A stretch of 64,000 nucleotides of DNA. It comes from Mucilaginibacter agri (GTDB lineage Bacteria > Bacteroidota > Bacteroidia > Sphingobacteriales > Sphingobacteriaceae). Shown here in pieces: positions 36,394 to 44,500 of the stretch. Every line of letters begins with the position of its first letter. The stretch's first letter is position 1. Under the pieces are notes generated by a model, which was not told the origin of the DNA, ran no database searches, and saw nothing but the letters and a program-made list of their open reading frames with translations. Where the stretch lies: the NCBI RefSeq assembly GCF_009928685.1, contig NZ_WWEO01000039.1:238911-302910 (forward strand), read 5' to 3'. The position numbers and the translations under genes are program-made.

Positions 36394-36410
36394 TAGCTAA
36401 TAACGTGCCG
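36394..36410 (-). promoter_or_regulatory. Likely sigma-54 promoter of the FtsX permease gene
   Basis: The minus strand reads CGGCACGTTATTAGC: GG and GC are ten bases apart, with GGCACG identical to the -24 consensus and TAGC close to the -12 TTGC. The predicted start site is about 13 bases before the ATG at 36371. Confidence 0.6.
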
Positions 36411-36628
36411 TATTTTTAACTAATTGTTTATGAGGTTGTTATGGTGTAGTTTATGTGATCGTATCGTTCGGTTGTGATATGGTGGTTGTACGGTTGCGGA
36501 CAGTGGTTTGATTGCAAACATTGCTGAAAAATTGCACACTTTTTCTCAGATATGTATCAGGTTAGATTATTTGCCTTTGAAGAAAAATGCATTTCATAAT
36601 TTTAATCACCAATTAAAATCCAAGCCTT

Positions 36629-37672
36629 ATGAAAAGTAAATTTATCTGGCTAACTAGCCTTATCTTAATCACTATTTTTACAAATTGCAAAAAAAGTGAG
36701 CAAGCACAACCAAGCTCATCATCCACCGACCAAGATCCATTTATGGTTAGCAACAGCGTATCTGTGGCTGATATCGGTACTACAAACAAAGTGATAACTA
36801 TTGCGGGCAAGGCTAATACTTCAGGCTCCGCGGATGGCGCAGGTAGTATTGCGCGTTTTAATCATCCAATGGGTATCCAGTTGTTAAAAGATGGGTCTTT
36901 ATATGTGGCCGATGAATATAACGACGTTATCCGTAAAATCACCCCCGAATATCAGGTGTCGACAGAAAATCTGAATACGGGTTCTTATGGTAGTCTTTTA
37001 CGGCCGCTATATGTTGGCGAAGATGATAAGAAAAACCTGCACGTGATTGGGTTGGTAGAAATAGGAGGGGGCGGCACACAGCAGTGGTTGTTTGATCCCG
37101 GTAGAAATGTTTTGGCAAGCGACGGGGGATTTTATATAACACATGCCTGTTTAGCAAAAGATCCGTATGCAGACTTTTTTTGGAGCAGTTCGGGATATGG
37201 AATATTTGTAAGCTATGCGGATGTTCTAAACATTCCCCAGCATTCTATTAATGAAAGCACACTTTTTGGTGATCCTAATGAAGAAAACGAACGCGGATTT
37301 AGATTGACAGGATTATTTACAGGCCGTAATAATGTAATTTATTTTGCCCATAACACTGGTTTATACAAACATACCCCAAGCGGAGTAGACGCCCTAATAA
37401 ATACGGGAACACCACTCGGCAATATTACCAGTATCGTGTTAAATGCCGACTGTAAAACAATGTACCTCGCAGCAGATGGTTATATCAAGAGAATTGTAAA
37501 TGGCACGGTTAGCAAACTTGCAGGGCCTAATACCGCTCATCCCGACGGACGTGATGGAGTGGGCTTCGACGCCGATGTAAATGCCAACAGCCTTGCGTTA
37601 GGCGATCATGAAAACGCACTTTATTTTTCGGACACAAAAACGCACACGATCAAAAAGCTGCAGTTAAAGTAA
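36629..37672 (+). CDS. NHL-repeat lipoprotein
   Basis: 347 residues. Lipoprotein signal with lipobox FTNC (C20), a Ser-rich linker, then a beta-propeller with NHL-type blades (TIAGKANTSGSADGAGSIARF, MGIQLLKDGSLYVADEYNDVIRKI, and a closing blade GDHENALYFSDTKTHTIKKL). The first and last blades have the GSADGxGxxARF pattern of the NHL/IPT-domain surface proteins of Bacteroidota. Probably a surface-exposed binding protein; ligand unknown. Confidence 0.85.
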   Translation: MKSKFIWLTSLILITIFTNCKKSEQAQPSSSSTDQDPFMVSNSVSVADIGTTNKVITIAGKANTSGSADGAGSIARFNHPMGIQLLKDGSLYVADEYNDVIRKITPEYQVSTENLNTGSYGSLLRPLYVGEDDKKNLHVIGLVEIGGGGTQQWLFDPGRNVLASDGGFYITHACLAKDPYADFFWSSSGYGIFVSYADVLNIPQHSINESTLFGDPNEENERGFRLTGLFTGRNNVIYFAHNTGLYKHTPSGVDALINTGTPLGNITSIVLNADCKTMYLAADGYIKRIVNGTVSKLAGPNTAHPDGRDGVGFDADVNANSLALGDHENALYFSDTKTHTIKKLQLK

Positions 37673-37773
37673 AAAGTTGAAAAGGTTATTATTCTGCGCT
37701 AATTTCCCGCAAGGCACAGCCCGGCGGGAAATTAGCATCTGATTCTTGCTGAGCACTAAACGGTTACCGTGCT

Positions 37774-38202
37774 TTATTTGGCATTGTTAACCTCTACTTG
37801 TTTTACCTCGCTTACTTGTATAATCGGCTGAATGTTAGTATAATTTTTAAAGTCGCCGATTATTGCATCTCTGTGTTGCCCTACAGCCTTATTATATTCA
37901 GCAACATCTTTTACGTAGAAATAACCGACAGCTAAATAAGGCACTTTATTAGTTGGTGTTCTGCCCGATATGCCTTTATCAATTTCATAAAATTTTAGGT
38001 TTTTGCCCAAAAAGCCCGCTACCATTGGCATGTGCTTTTGTTGATAGTAGTCCATGTCAAACGTTTTTCCGTCGCCGTTTGGATATAGGATCGTCACCTT
38101 AAACATTTCGTTCCCGGGTGTGGATGCGTGTATCAATTGGTTTGTTTTGCAACTTAACAAGCCTGTAAAGGCAGTTAGTAATAAAAAGAATTTCAGTTTC
38201 AT
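37774..38202 (-). CDS. EthD-domain lipoprotein
   Basis: 142 residues. Lipoprotein signal with lipobox LLSC (C18) precedes an EthD-type ferredoxin-like domain (MFKVTILYPNGDGKTFDMDYYQQKHMPM with the conserved YYxxxHMP, and PYLAVGYFYVKDVAEYN). EthD proteins are normally cytosolic, so export here is unusual. An imperfect hairpin at 37701-37733 lies downstream. Function is not known. Confidence 0.85.
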   Translation of the reverse strand: MKLKFFLLLTAFTGLLSCKTNQLIHASTPGNEMFKVTILYPNGDGKTFDMDYYQQKHMPMVAGFLGKNLKFYEIDKGISGRTPTNKVPYLAVGYFYVKDVAEYNKAVGQHRDAIIGDFKNYTNIQPIIQVSEVKQVEVNNAK

Positions 38203-38387
38203 TGGTTTTCAATATGAGGTCTAATTGAATGCAATAAGGTCAGTATCTTCGAAATTACTAACTATATACGCTTATTCAAAAATATTACTTCTGATATTCA
38301 GTGCTTTAAGTCTTTGCTGTATTTAGAATTTTCTAATGTAAATTCTGATCAGCCTGGCGGCTGACTTGTTGCGTTTGCCTTAACCAA

Positions 38388-38855
38388 TTAGGCTTTTAAC
38401 TCCATCCTCATCTCCAGCATATGGGGGCTAAAGCCCGCTTTCTCATAAGCTTTCAGTGCGCTAGCGTTTTCCGCATAAACTTCCAGTCTGATCTCAGTAA
38501 TGCCTCGGTCTAAACTCCATTGGCCTAGAGCGTCAATTATTTTGCTATTTACGCCTTGGCCACGGTAGTCGGGCAATACATACATAAAGCCTAAGTGAAT
38601 ATATTGATTATGCTTTAGATATACTTTTGCGTTTCTGATCTGCGCATAACCGCAGCCTATTACTTCGCCTTCTAATTCAGCAACAAAAATGCCGGTATCT
38701 GCTGAATTGATCAGTTCGGCAATGTCGTAGTAAATTATATTTCCCGGTTTAATGGTGCTGTCAAAAGGGCGCTCGGCGTTTACAACTCCTTGTTGAAATG
38801 TAAGAAGGGTATCCAAATCTGATAAGCTGGCCTGCCTGATATTTAAATTGTCCAT
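38388..38855 (-). CDS. GNAT-family N-acetyltransferase
   Basis: 155 residues. The acetyl-CoA-binding motif A is in LGFMYVLPDYRGQGVNSKIIDAL, and motif B in ITEIRLEVYAENASALKAYEKAGF. The N-terminal part (NIRQASLSDLDTLLTFQ) is typical. The acceptor substrate cannot be inferred. Monocistronic. Confidence 0.92.
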   Translation of the reverse strand: MDNLNIRQASLSDLDTLLTFQQGVVNAERPFDSTIKPGNIIYYDIAELINSADTGIFVAELEGEVIGCGYAQIRNAKVYLKHNQYIHLGFMYVLPDYRGQGVNSKIIDALGQWSLDRGITEIRLEVYAENASALKAYEKAGFSPHMLEMRMELKA

Positions 38856-38920
38856 TTGTTATTTATAATTGATGTTTTTTGGTGAGATAGATAGCAGAAG
38901 TACTGCGCCGTATTTTTGTG

Positions 38921-39751
38921 TTATATATTTTTAAGTTCGCCAATAGCGGTGCGGGTACATCTTAAAATACTATCCTGTAAATCGGTACCGGTGCTGTTAA
39001 GCGGGTCAATGGCTTTAACCAAATTGGCTCTCAAAATATAAAGCTCTTCCTGATTTTTCTTTCCCGCTTCTTTTACCAGTTTCAACTTCATGCGTTGTTC
39101 CTGCTGATCTTGCTTTGGGTTAAATATGCCATTTAACTGGCTGCATTGGTCGCAAACGCCATTTTTATTAATTAGCGCACACCTGTTCTCAAAAATGCCC
39201 GACATTAATTTCCTGGCGTCGTTCAGCAAATGTTTTATTACGCCCTCGGTTTTGTTCAGAATATGGCAAATTTCTTTGATCGGGAAGTCATAAATATCCT
39301 TCAAAATCAATGTTACCTGGTTTTCGATGGGTAAGGTTTTGGAGATACAGGTGAAGCAGAAATCAATATGCTCTTTAATTTCATAAGCCCCGGTGCTTGA
39401 GGTTTGATGAACCACTCTGAATACCTGGCCCACCTCGGGGTTATTGATAGCTAAAAAAGCGCCCTGATCTTGCGCATCTGCAGGCCATCGTTTTAATTTC
39501 TTTAAATGATCATAAGCCAGATTAGTGGCAATGGTAAATACCCATGTTTTAAGCGATGAATCCTGCTTAAACGTTGCGATTTTGTCATATGCCCTGATAA
39601 AAGTATCGTGCATCAGATCTTCGGTATAGGTGCGGTCGGCAAGTAAACGGTACAGGTACGATTTTAGTTGGGCCTGAAACCCGGCAAATAGAATTTGAAA
39701 TGAATTAATATCGGCGTTTAAAGCTTTATTAAATGTTTCCTGGTTTTCCAT
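38921..39751 (-). CDS. Orphan ECF-type sigma factor with Cys-bearing extension
   Basis: 276 residues. Region 2 (YLYRLLADRTYTEDLMHDTFIRAYDKI, LKTWVFTIATNLAYDHLKKL) and region 4 (LPIENQVTLILKDIYDFPIKEICHILNKTEGVIKHLLNDARKLM) are clear. A C-terminal extension of about 85 residues has CALINKNGVCDQCSQLNGIF, a cysteine cluster that could bind a metal. No anti-sigma gene is adjacent. It follows an SDR gene on the same strand by 74 bases. Confidence 0.88.
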   Translation of the reverse strand: MENQETFNKALNADINSFQILFAGFQAQLKSYLYRLLADRTYTEDLMHDTFIRAYDKIATFKQDSSLKTWVFTIATNLAYDHLKKLKRWPADAQDQGAFLAINNPEVGQVFRVVHQTSSTGAYEIKEHIDFCFTCISKTLPIENQVTLILKDIYDFPIKEICHILNKTEGVIKHLLNDARKLMSGIFENRCALINKNGVCDQCSQLNGIFNPKQDQQEQRMKLKLVKEAGKKNQEELYILRANLVKAIDPLNSTGTDLQDSILRCTRTAIGELKNI

Positions 39752-39825
39752 TGATTAGTATAAAGTTGAGTGAAATTAGTAAATGAGCTGCAGACTTTTA
39801 GACTCAAGCCTGCAACCCCGAGTTG

Positions 39826-40629
39826 TTAAATTACATCTTGCTTGCCACAATCTACATCAACCACATGGCTGTTAAAGGTTACCCCATTATCTGAAACAAG
39901 GAACGCAGCTACTTCGCCAACTTGCTGCAACGTTGGGCCCGACTTTAATAAATCGTTCCGGGTGTAAAAGGCTTCCATCTGATCTTGGGGAATACCCATT
40001 TTTTTCGCGAAATTTCCCTTTACCTCCTTCATTTTTTTGGTTTCTATCAAAGCAGCAGAGTTAAGGCAGATTACTTTGACTCCTTGCTTCCCGAACTCCG
40101 CAGCCATTACCCTGGTTATGCCCTCGATAGCTGCGCAGGCAGCCGTAATTCCAGACATGCATGGTAGCTTGGTTCTCGATAATGCGGCCGAGAGCGTCAA
40201 GATTGTCCCCTCCGAACCCGATTGTATCATGTATTTCGCCGCCAACCTCGATGTGAGAAATTGAGAGCCAGTTATAGTTTGCATGGGCTGTAGAAATTGC
40301 TCAAACGGTACATCGATAGTCGGTATGCCTGCCGCAGCAGCGCAAATACTTAGCCCAATGCCATTAAATACAGCATCTAATCTGCCATTGTTATCCACAA
40401 TCTTTTGTAGATATTGGTCAACTTCGGTCTCGTTCAGCGCGTCCACCAGGGCTGCTTCGGAGTGGCCGCCATTACTGTTAATTACCTGTGCTAAGTTTTC
40501 TACGGCCTCCAGGTTTCTTGCACTCAGGTATACTTTTGCTCCGTGTTTGGCGAATGATCGGGCAACTGCTCCCGAAATCTCTCCCGATGCTGCAAAAACT
40601 ACAGCTACTTTGTTTTTTAAACTGTCCAT
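39826..40629 (-). CDS. Short-chain dehydrogenase/reductase
   Basis: 267 residues. The nucleotide-binding loop reads FAASGEISGAVA rather than the usual TGxxxGIG, as in the enoyl-ACP reductase-like divergent SDR branch. The usual Tyr of YxxxK is replaced in the segment ALSRTKLPCMSGITAACAAIEGI, so catalysis by the standard triad is doubtful. It precedes the orphan sigma gene. Substrate unknown. Confidence 0.8.
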   Translation of the reverse strand: MDSLKNKVAVVFAASGEISGAVARSFAKHGAKVYLSARNLEAVENLAQVINSNGGHSEAALVDALNETEVDQYLQKIVDNNGRLDAVFNGIGLSICAAAAGIPTIDVPFEQFLQPMQTITGSQFLTSRLAAKYMIQSGSEGTILTLSAALSRTKLPCMSGITAACAAIEGITRVMAAEFGKQGVKVICLNSAALIETKKMKEVKGNFAKKMGIPQDQMEAFYTRNDLLKSGPTLQQVGEVAAFLVSDNGVTFNSHVVDVDCGKQDVI

Positions 40630-40762
40630 TTTGATTGCTTTTTCGTTTTGACGATTGGGGCAGAAAAAACGATCGGGATTTTTGGATTTTTTTTGAGGCT
40701 ACTGTGTCTATTTTCTCTCCGCACAAGTTTGTAACTTAACCCAACCAAAAAAACCTTCAATA

Positions 40763-41233
40763 ATGAAAGCAAGTTTATTCGTTGGCGTATGCTTCCTGCT
40801 CTTGTTTTGTGGTTGGGCAAAACATGATAAACCAATTAGAAAAGCCGACTGGCTCGTTGGTACCTGGGAGAACAAAACCACCAAGGGAAGTGTATTCGAA
40901 ACCTGGACGAAGGTTTCGGACGATGAATTGCGCAGCAAAAGCTATATGCTGAAAGGGAAGGATACTGTAATGTTTGAGACCGTTCGATTGACGGAGGAGC
41001 ACGATCAGTTATTTTACATCCCTACGGTACCCAATCAAAACGGCGGTTTGCCAGTACGATTTAAACTTAAAAGCCTCTCAGACAGCCAAATGATCTTCGA
41101 AAATCCCGAGCACGATTTTCCGCAGGTTATCACGTATACCAAAGTAAACCAAGATAGCCTTGTCGCCGAAATTTCGGGCATGTTAAAAGGGCAAATGAAT
41201 AAGCGATCTTATCCGATGCGGAGAATTGAGTAA
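40763..41233 (+). CDS. DUF6265-family exported protein
   Basis: 156 residues with a signal peptide (first 18 residues). The remainder follows the DUF6265 pattern: ADWLVGTWENKTTKGSVFETW, SKSYMLKGKDTVMFETVRL and FENPEHDFPQVITY, a small lipocalin-like barrel in appearance. No function is known. The ATG at 40763 follows a leader without a clear TAnnTTTG. Confidence 0.85.
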   Translation: MKASLFVGVCFLLLFCGWAKHDKPIRKADWLVGTWENKTTKGSVFETWTKVSDDELRSKSYMLKGKDTVMFETVRLTEEHDQLFYIPTVPNQNGGLPVRFKLKSLSDSQMIFENPEHDFPQVITYTKVNQDSLVAEISGMLKGQMNKRSYPMRRIE

Positions 41234-41254
41234 AGTTTTTCCCCGGCAATCAAT

Positions 41255-41527
41255 CTATTGATTTTTAATCTCCAGTTCGTCAATAGTAAGCTTGCCGACG
41301 TGCAGGTCATCAATAGTGGCTTTTTTAACAGATAAACGGCCTATATAAAATGCGCCGATAGCAATTGCACCAACTGCAATGCAACCCAAAGCAATAGCAC
41401 CTACCGTGGCGCCACCCACAGCCGTAGCACCAATGGCCGATGCACCGATTGCTTCGGCCTTTTTAATTTCTTTGTTTATAGTTTTTGCCGCTGCTAGTTT
41501 GTTCAATGCGCTGTGAAATGATTTCAT
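41255..41527 (-). CDS. Small protein of Gly-Ala-Ile hexapeptide-like repeats
   Basis: 90 residues. Residues 27-62 consist of repeats of the type GATAVG / GAIALG / CIAVGAIAIG (hydrophobic, Gly every fifth or sixth residue), flanked by a charged N-terminus (KTINKEIKKAEA) and a C-terminal strand repeat (ATIDDLHVGKLTIDELEI). The two halves look like a left-handed or pentapeptide-type beta-helix, or a membrane-inserting segment. No family is recognised with confidence. Confidence 0.7.
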   Translation of the reverse strand: MKSFHSALNKLAAAKTINKEIKKAEAIGASAIGATAVGGATVGAIALGCIAVGAIAIGAFYIGRLSVKKATIDDLHVGKLTIDELEIKNQ

Positions 41528-41635
41528 GACTTGCTGTTTTTCTTAGATAACAAAGCTTGAACTAAAGAGTTGACCGTTGTGACATTTTTGAACAGACGGG
41601 ATTTCTAAAAGCCTAAGCCACCCATCATTTTACTG

Positions 41636-41643
41636 TATCTTTG
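41636..41643 (+). promoter_or_regulatory. -7 element of the DEAD-box helicase gene
   Basis: TATCTTTG matches TAnnTTTG. The ATG at 41662 lies 18 bases downstream. An in-frame TTG inside this element (41641) cannot be the start. Confidence 0.6.
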
Positions 41644-41661
41644 TATCCAATCCATTGGTAC

Positions 41662-42963
41662 ATGATAAAGCAAGCGCTCGAGAACTTAAAAATAGCCGCC
41701 TTAAACCCTATGCAGGAGGCAGCCATTGCCGCTGTTAAAAAAGGCGATGTAATATTGCTTTCACCAACTGGGTCTGGCAAAACGTTGGGGTTCTTGTTGC
41801 CTTTGCTTGGTGTTTTGCAGAAAGATGTATCAACCGTTCAGGCTTTAATTATGGTGCCTTCGCGTGAGCTTGCCTTACAAATTGAGCAGGTTTTTAGAAC
41901 AATTGGCAGCGGCTTTAAGGTAAATTGCTGCTATGGCGGGCACGATTTAAAAATTGAGCGTAACAACCTCTCGCAACCACCAGCCGTGTTGATTGGTACG
42001 CCGGGTCGTATAGCCCACCACTTGCGCGGCGAGAGTTTTAGTACCGATGCTATCAATACCTTGATACTTGATGAGTTTGATAAAGCGCTCGAGTTTGGCT
42101 TCCAGGAAGATATGGCCTACATTATTAAGCAAATGCCGGCCATTAAGAAACGGATCCTTACTTCGGCCACGCAAATGGACGAGATCCCGTCTTTCACGGG
42201 CATTAATAAACCCATTAAGCTCGATTATTTAGGCAACGCAGCGGCAGTACCCAACCTTAAACAGAAAGCCGTAGTTGCAGACCCTGCCGATAAACTGGAA
42301 GCCCTGTTTGCGCTCATTTGCAAGGTAAGTGATAAGCCAACCCTTGTATTCTGCAACCATCGCGAGGCGGTTGATCGTATCAGCGATCTGTTGTATGATA
42401 TGGGCCTTCCGCATGATATTTTCCACGGAGGCATGGAGCAGGATGATCGCGAACGTGCGTTGCTAAAATTCAGGAACGGAAGCCACCGGATCTTAATTAC
42501 TACCGATCTGGCTTCACGCGGGTTGGACATACCCGAGATTGAACACGTGATCCATTATCAATTACCACACAACAAAGAAGCTTTTACCCATCGTAACGGC
42601 CGAACGGCACGGATGCATGCAACAGGTACTTCATACCTGATGTTAGCTCCCGACGAAAAGCCGGCCTATCTGAAAGGAGTGCCCGAAATGGAAGATCTTT
42701 CTGCCGAACCGGTACTGCCTAAGCCATCGCCCTGGGCAACGGTATATATTGCAGCGGGTAAAAAAGATAAAATAAACAAGGTGGATATTGTAGGCCTGTT
42801 GCTTAAAAAAGGCGAACTGGCTAAGGAAGATCTAGGCCTGATAGAGGTGTTGGACCATTCTTCGTACGCGGCTGTAAAACGTAATCGCATCGAACGCGTT
42901 GTGCAGTTAGTGAAGAACGAAAAAATTAAGGGTAAGAAAATTAAAATAGATATTTCCCGCTAA
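41662..42963 (+). CDS. DEAD-box-type RNA helicase with DEFD box
   Basis: 433 residues from the ATG at 41662 (MIKQALENLKIAALNPMQEA). Motifs: Q motif NPMQ, motif I PTGSGKT (35-41), Ia PSRELALQ, motif II DEFD (instead of DEAD), motif III TSAT, motif V ATDLASRGLDIP-type (TTDLASRGLDIPEIEH), motif VI HRNGRTAR. A C-terminal basic domain (near 360-433) resembles the DbpA/CsdA RNA-binding region (KVDIVGLLLKKGELAKEDLGLIEVLDHSSYAAV). Followed 15 bases later by a DUF1456 gene. Confidence 0.93.
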   Translation: MIKQALENLKIAALNPMQEAAIAAVKKGDVILLSPTGSGKTLGFLLPLLGVLQKDVSTVQALIMVPSRELALQIEQVFRTIGSGFKVNCCYGGHDLKIERNNLSQPPAVLIGTPGRIAHHLRGESFSTDAINTLILDEFDKALEFGFQEDMAYIIKQMPAIKKRILTSATQMDEIPSFTGINKPIKLDYLGNAAAVPNLKQKAVVADPADKLEALFALICKVSDKPTLVFCNHREAVDRISDLLYDMGLPHDIFHGGMEQDDRERALLKFRNGSHRILITTDLASRGLDIPEIEHVIHYQLPHNKEAFTHRNGRTARMHATGTSYLMLAPDEKPAYLKGVPEMEDLSAEPVLPKPSPWATVYIAAGKKDKINKVDIVGLLLKKGELAKEDLGLIEVLDHSSYAAVKRNRIERVVQLVKNEKIKGKKIKIDISR

Positions 42964-42978
42964 TAAAAATATAGAACC

Positions 42979-43212
42979 ATGAGCAATAACGATATCATGA
43001 AGAAGCTCCGGGTGGCTTTAAAATTTACCGACGATGATATTATTAAAGTTTTGCAGCTGGCCGACTTTAAGGTATCCAAAACGGAGATCAGCGCCATATT
43101 CCGCAACGAAGATCATCCAAATTTTAAGCCCTGCGGCGACCAGATACTCCGTAACTTTTTAAACGGATTGATCATTTTTAAGCGTGGTCCACGCCCGCCA
43201 AAAGCGCAGTAA
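42979..43212 (+). CDS. DUF1456 (YehS-like) protein, single-domain form
   Basis: 77 residues: NNDIMKKLRVALKFTDDDII and FKVSKTEISAIFRNEDHPNF are the family signature. E. coli YehS has two such halves (about 156 residues); this protein has one. Frequently located beside helicase or ribosome-related genes. Probably cotranscribed with the helicase gene. Confidence 0.85.
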   Translation: MSNNDIMKKLRVALKFTDDDIIKVLQLADFKVSKTEISAIFRNEDHPNFKPCGDQILRNFLNGLIIFKRGPRPPKAQ

Positions 43213-43224
43213 TAATTAAAGAGC

Positions 43225-43443
43225 ATGAGCAAAGAAGTTCAATTGCAATCCGTATTAACGTGCCCGGTGTGTAGGCATCAAAAAGAAGAAACTATGCCAA
43301 CCGACGCTTGTCAATACTTTTATGAGTGCGAAAACTGTAAAACGAACTTGAAACCACTTACAGGCGATTGCTGCGTATTTTGCAGTTATGGAACAGTAAA
43401 ATGCCCTCCAATACAACAAGGTACGTCTTGTTGCGGCAGTTAA
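43225..43443 (+). CDS. GDCCVxC-domain cysteine-rich small protein
   Basis: 72 residues with ten cysteines: CPVCRH, CENCK, then the family motif GDCCVFCSYGTVKCPPIQ and a terminal CCG. GDCCVxC proteins are small putative metal-binding proteins often found near mercury or heavy-metal genes; here no such genes are nearby. It follows the DUF1456 gene by 12 bases. Confidence 0.88.
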   Translation: MSKEVQLQSVLTCPVCRHQKEETMPTDACQYFYECENCKTNLKPLTGDCCVFCSYGTVKCPPIQQGTSCCGS

Positions 43444-43474
43444 AGCTGCAATCCTAAATTGAAACAGGTAAAAT

Positions 43475-43840
43475 ATGGAACATAAAGCTATATCACTCCG
43501 CCCGTTTATAGGGGCACAGGATTTTGAAATATCGCGCAGTTTCTACCGCGATCTGGGTTTCGAAGAGCATGTGCTCGAGCATAATTTTTCCGTTTTTAAA
43601 ACCGGATCCCTGGCGTTTTACCTGCAGGATGCTTACGTGAAAGACTGGATAGATAATACCATGCTGTTTCTGGAGGTAGATGATGTGGAACGCTATTACG
43701 CCGAGCTGTTGGCGCTGGATCTTCCGTCCAAATATAAAAATGTTAGGTTAACTCCCATTAAAGTATACGATTGGGGCCGCGAATGCTTTCTACATGATCC
43801 ATCGGGTATCTTATGGCATTTCGGCGAGTTTTTTAAATAG
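43475..43840 (+). CDS. VOC (glyoxalase/bleomycin-resistance) family protein
   Basis: 121 residues with one beta-alpha-beta-beta-beta module pair: RPFIGAQDFEISRSFYRDLGF, SLAFYLQDAY, NTMLFLEVDDVERYYAELL and ECFLHDPSGILWHFGEF. The metal Glu/His positions are partly present. Enzyme activity unknown. Last gene before the GbsR regulator. Confidence 0.88.
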   Translation: MEHKAISLRPFIGAQDFEISRSFYRDLGFEEHVLEHNFSVFKTGSLAFYLQDAYVKDWIDNTMLFLEVDDVERYYAELLALDLPSKYKNVRLTPIKVYDWGRECFLHDPSGILWHFGEFFK

Positions 43841-43886
43841 GGAAGGGTAAACGGTTTTTTTCTAGATTAGATCATTTTAAATAAAA

Positions 43887-43914
43887 TAAACTTTCAATAA
43901 GTTTTGAAAGTTTA
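43887..43914. promoter_or_regulatory. Predicted GbsR operator at its own promoter
   Basis: TAAACTTTCAA and TTGAAAGTTTA are a perfect 11-bp inverted repeat with a 6-base spacer. It covers the -33 region (TTTG at 43903-43906), fitting autorepression. Confidence 0.65.
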
Positions 43915-43932
43915 AAAAGATATCTATATTTG
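43903..43932 (+). promoter_or_regulatory. Promoter of the GbsR gene, nearly leaderless
   Basis: TTTG at 43903-43906 and TATATTTG at 43925-43932 are 18 bases apart. The ATG at 43936 follows the element by three bases, so the transcript probably starts at or beside the start codon. Confidence 0.65.
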
Positions 43933-43935
43933 TGT

Positions 43936-44442
43936 ATGGAATTGGCGGAAGCAAAACTGAAATTTATTGAGGCCTGGGGAAAGCTTGGGAGCGAGTGGGG
44001 GATAAACCGCACCATGGCCCAGGTGCATGCTTTGCTGCTTGTAACACCGGGTGAGCTGACTACCGAAGAAATTATGGCTGAGTTAAGCATTTCCCGAGGC
44101 AATGCCAACATGACCCTTCGCGACCTGATTAGCTGGGGGCTGGTAGAAAAAAAACACCGTGCCGGCGAACGCAAGGAATATTTTTATGCCGATAAAGACA
44201 CTTGGAACATTGCCCGCCAGGTTGCTAAAGAACGCCGCAAGCGTGAGCTCGACCCTGTTCTTAAAGTGCTTGACGAACTAACCAAAGTAAAGGGCGATAA
44301 TAAAGATCCCGAATATAAAACCTTTAACAAATCGGTTACGGATATTAATAAGCTGGCCAAAAATGTCGACAAAACGTTGGAGACCATGTTCAAAGCCGAG
44401 GAAAGTTGGTTTTGGGGCTCAATTTTAAAAGTCTTTAAATAG
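43936..44442 (+). CDS. GbsR/MarR-family transcriptional regulator
   Basis: 168 residues from the ATG at 43936. A TTG two codons earlier lies within the -7 element and is rejected. The winged helix (about 20-95: GINRTMAQVHALLLVTPGELTTEEIMAELSISRGNANMTLRDLISWGLVEKKHRAGERKEYFYA) is the GbsR type, followed by a helical tail. Matching operators in front of its own gene and of the next operon suggest it controls both. Confidence 0.92.
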   Translation: MELAEAKLKFIEAWGKLGSEWGINRTMAQVHALLLVTPGELTTEEIMAELSISRGNANMTLRDLISWGLVEKKHRAGERKEYFYADKDTWNIARQVAKERRKRELDPVLKVLDELTKVKGDNKDPEYKTFNKSVTDINKLAKNVDKTLETMFKAEESWFWGSILKVFK

Positions 44443-44463
44443 GCTTTTTTATTTAAATATATA

Positions 44464-44486
44464 TTTCAAAAATTACTGAAAGTTTA
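44464..44486. promoter_or_regulatory. Second predicted GbsR operator, upstream of the DCC-protein operon
   Basis: TTTCAA (44464-44469) and TGAAAGTTTA (44477-44486) repeat the core of the operator at 43887 with exactly the same 7-base distance between cores. The left arm is less complete. It ends 14 bases before the start codon of the operon. Confidence 0.55.
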
Positions 44487-44500
44487 AATAGTATAAACAG

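Noticed and set aside
39826..40629. Reading the SDR gene as a standard active short-chain reductase
   Set aside because: The usual TGxxxGIG loop and YxxxK pair are not present in normal form, so only the family is stated.
41641..41661. TTG start for the DEAD-box helicase
   Set aside because: The TTG is the end of the -7 promoter element, so it cannot be in the transcript.
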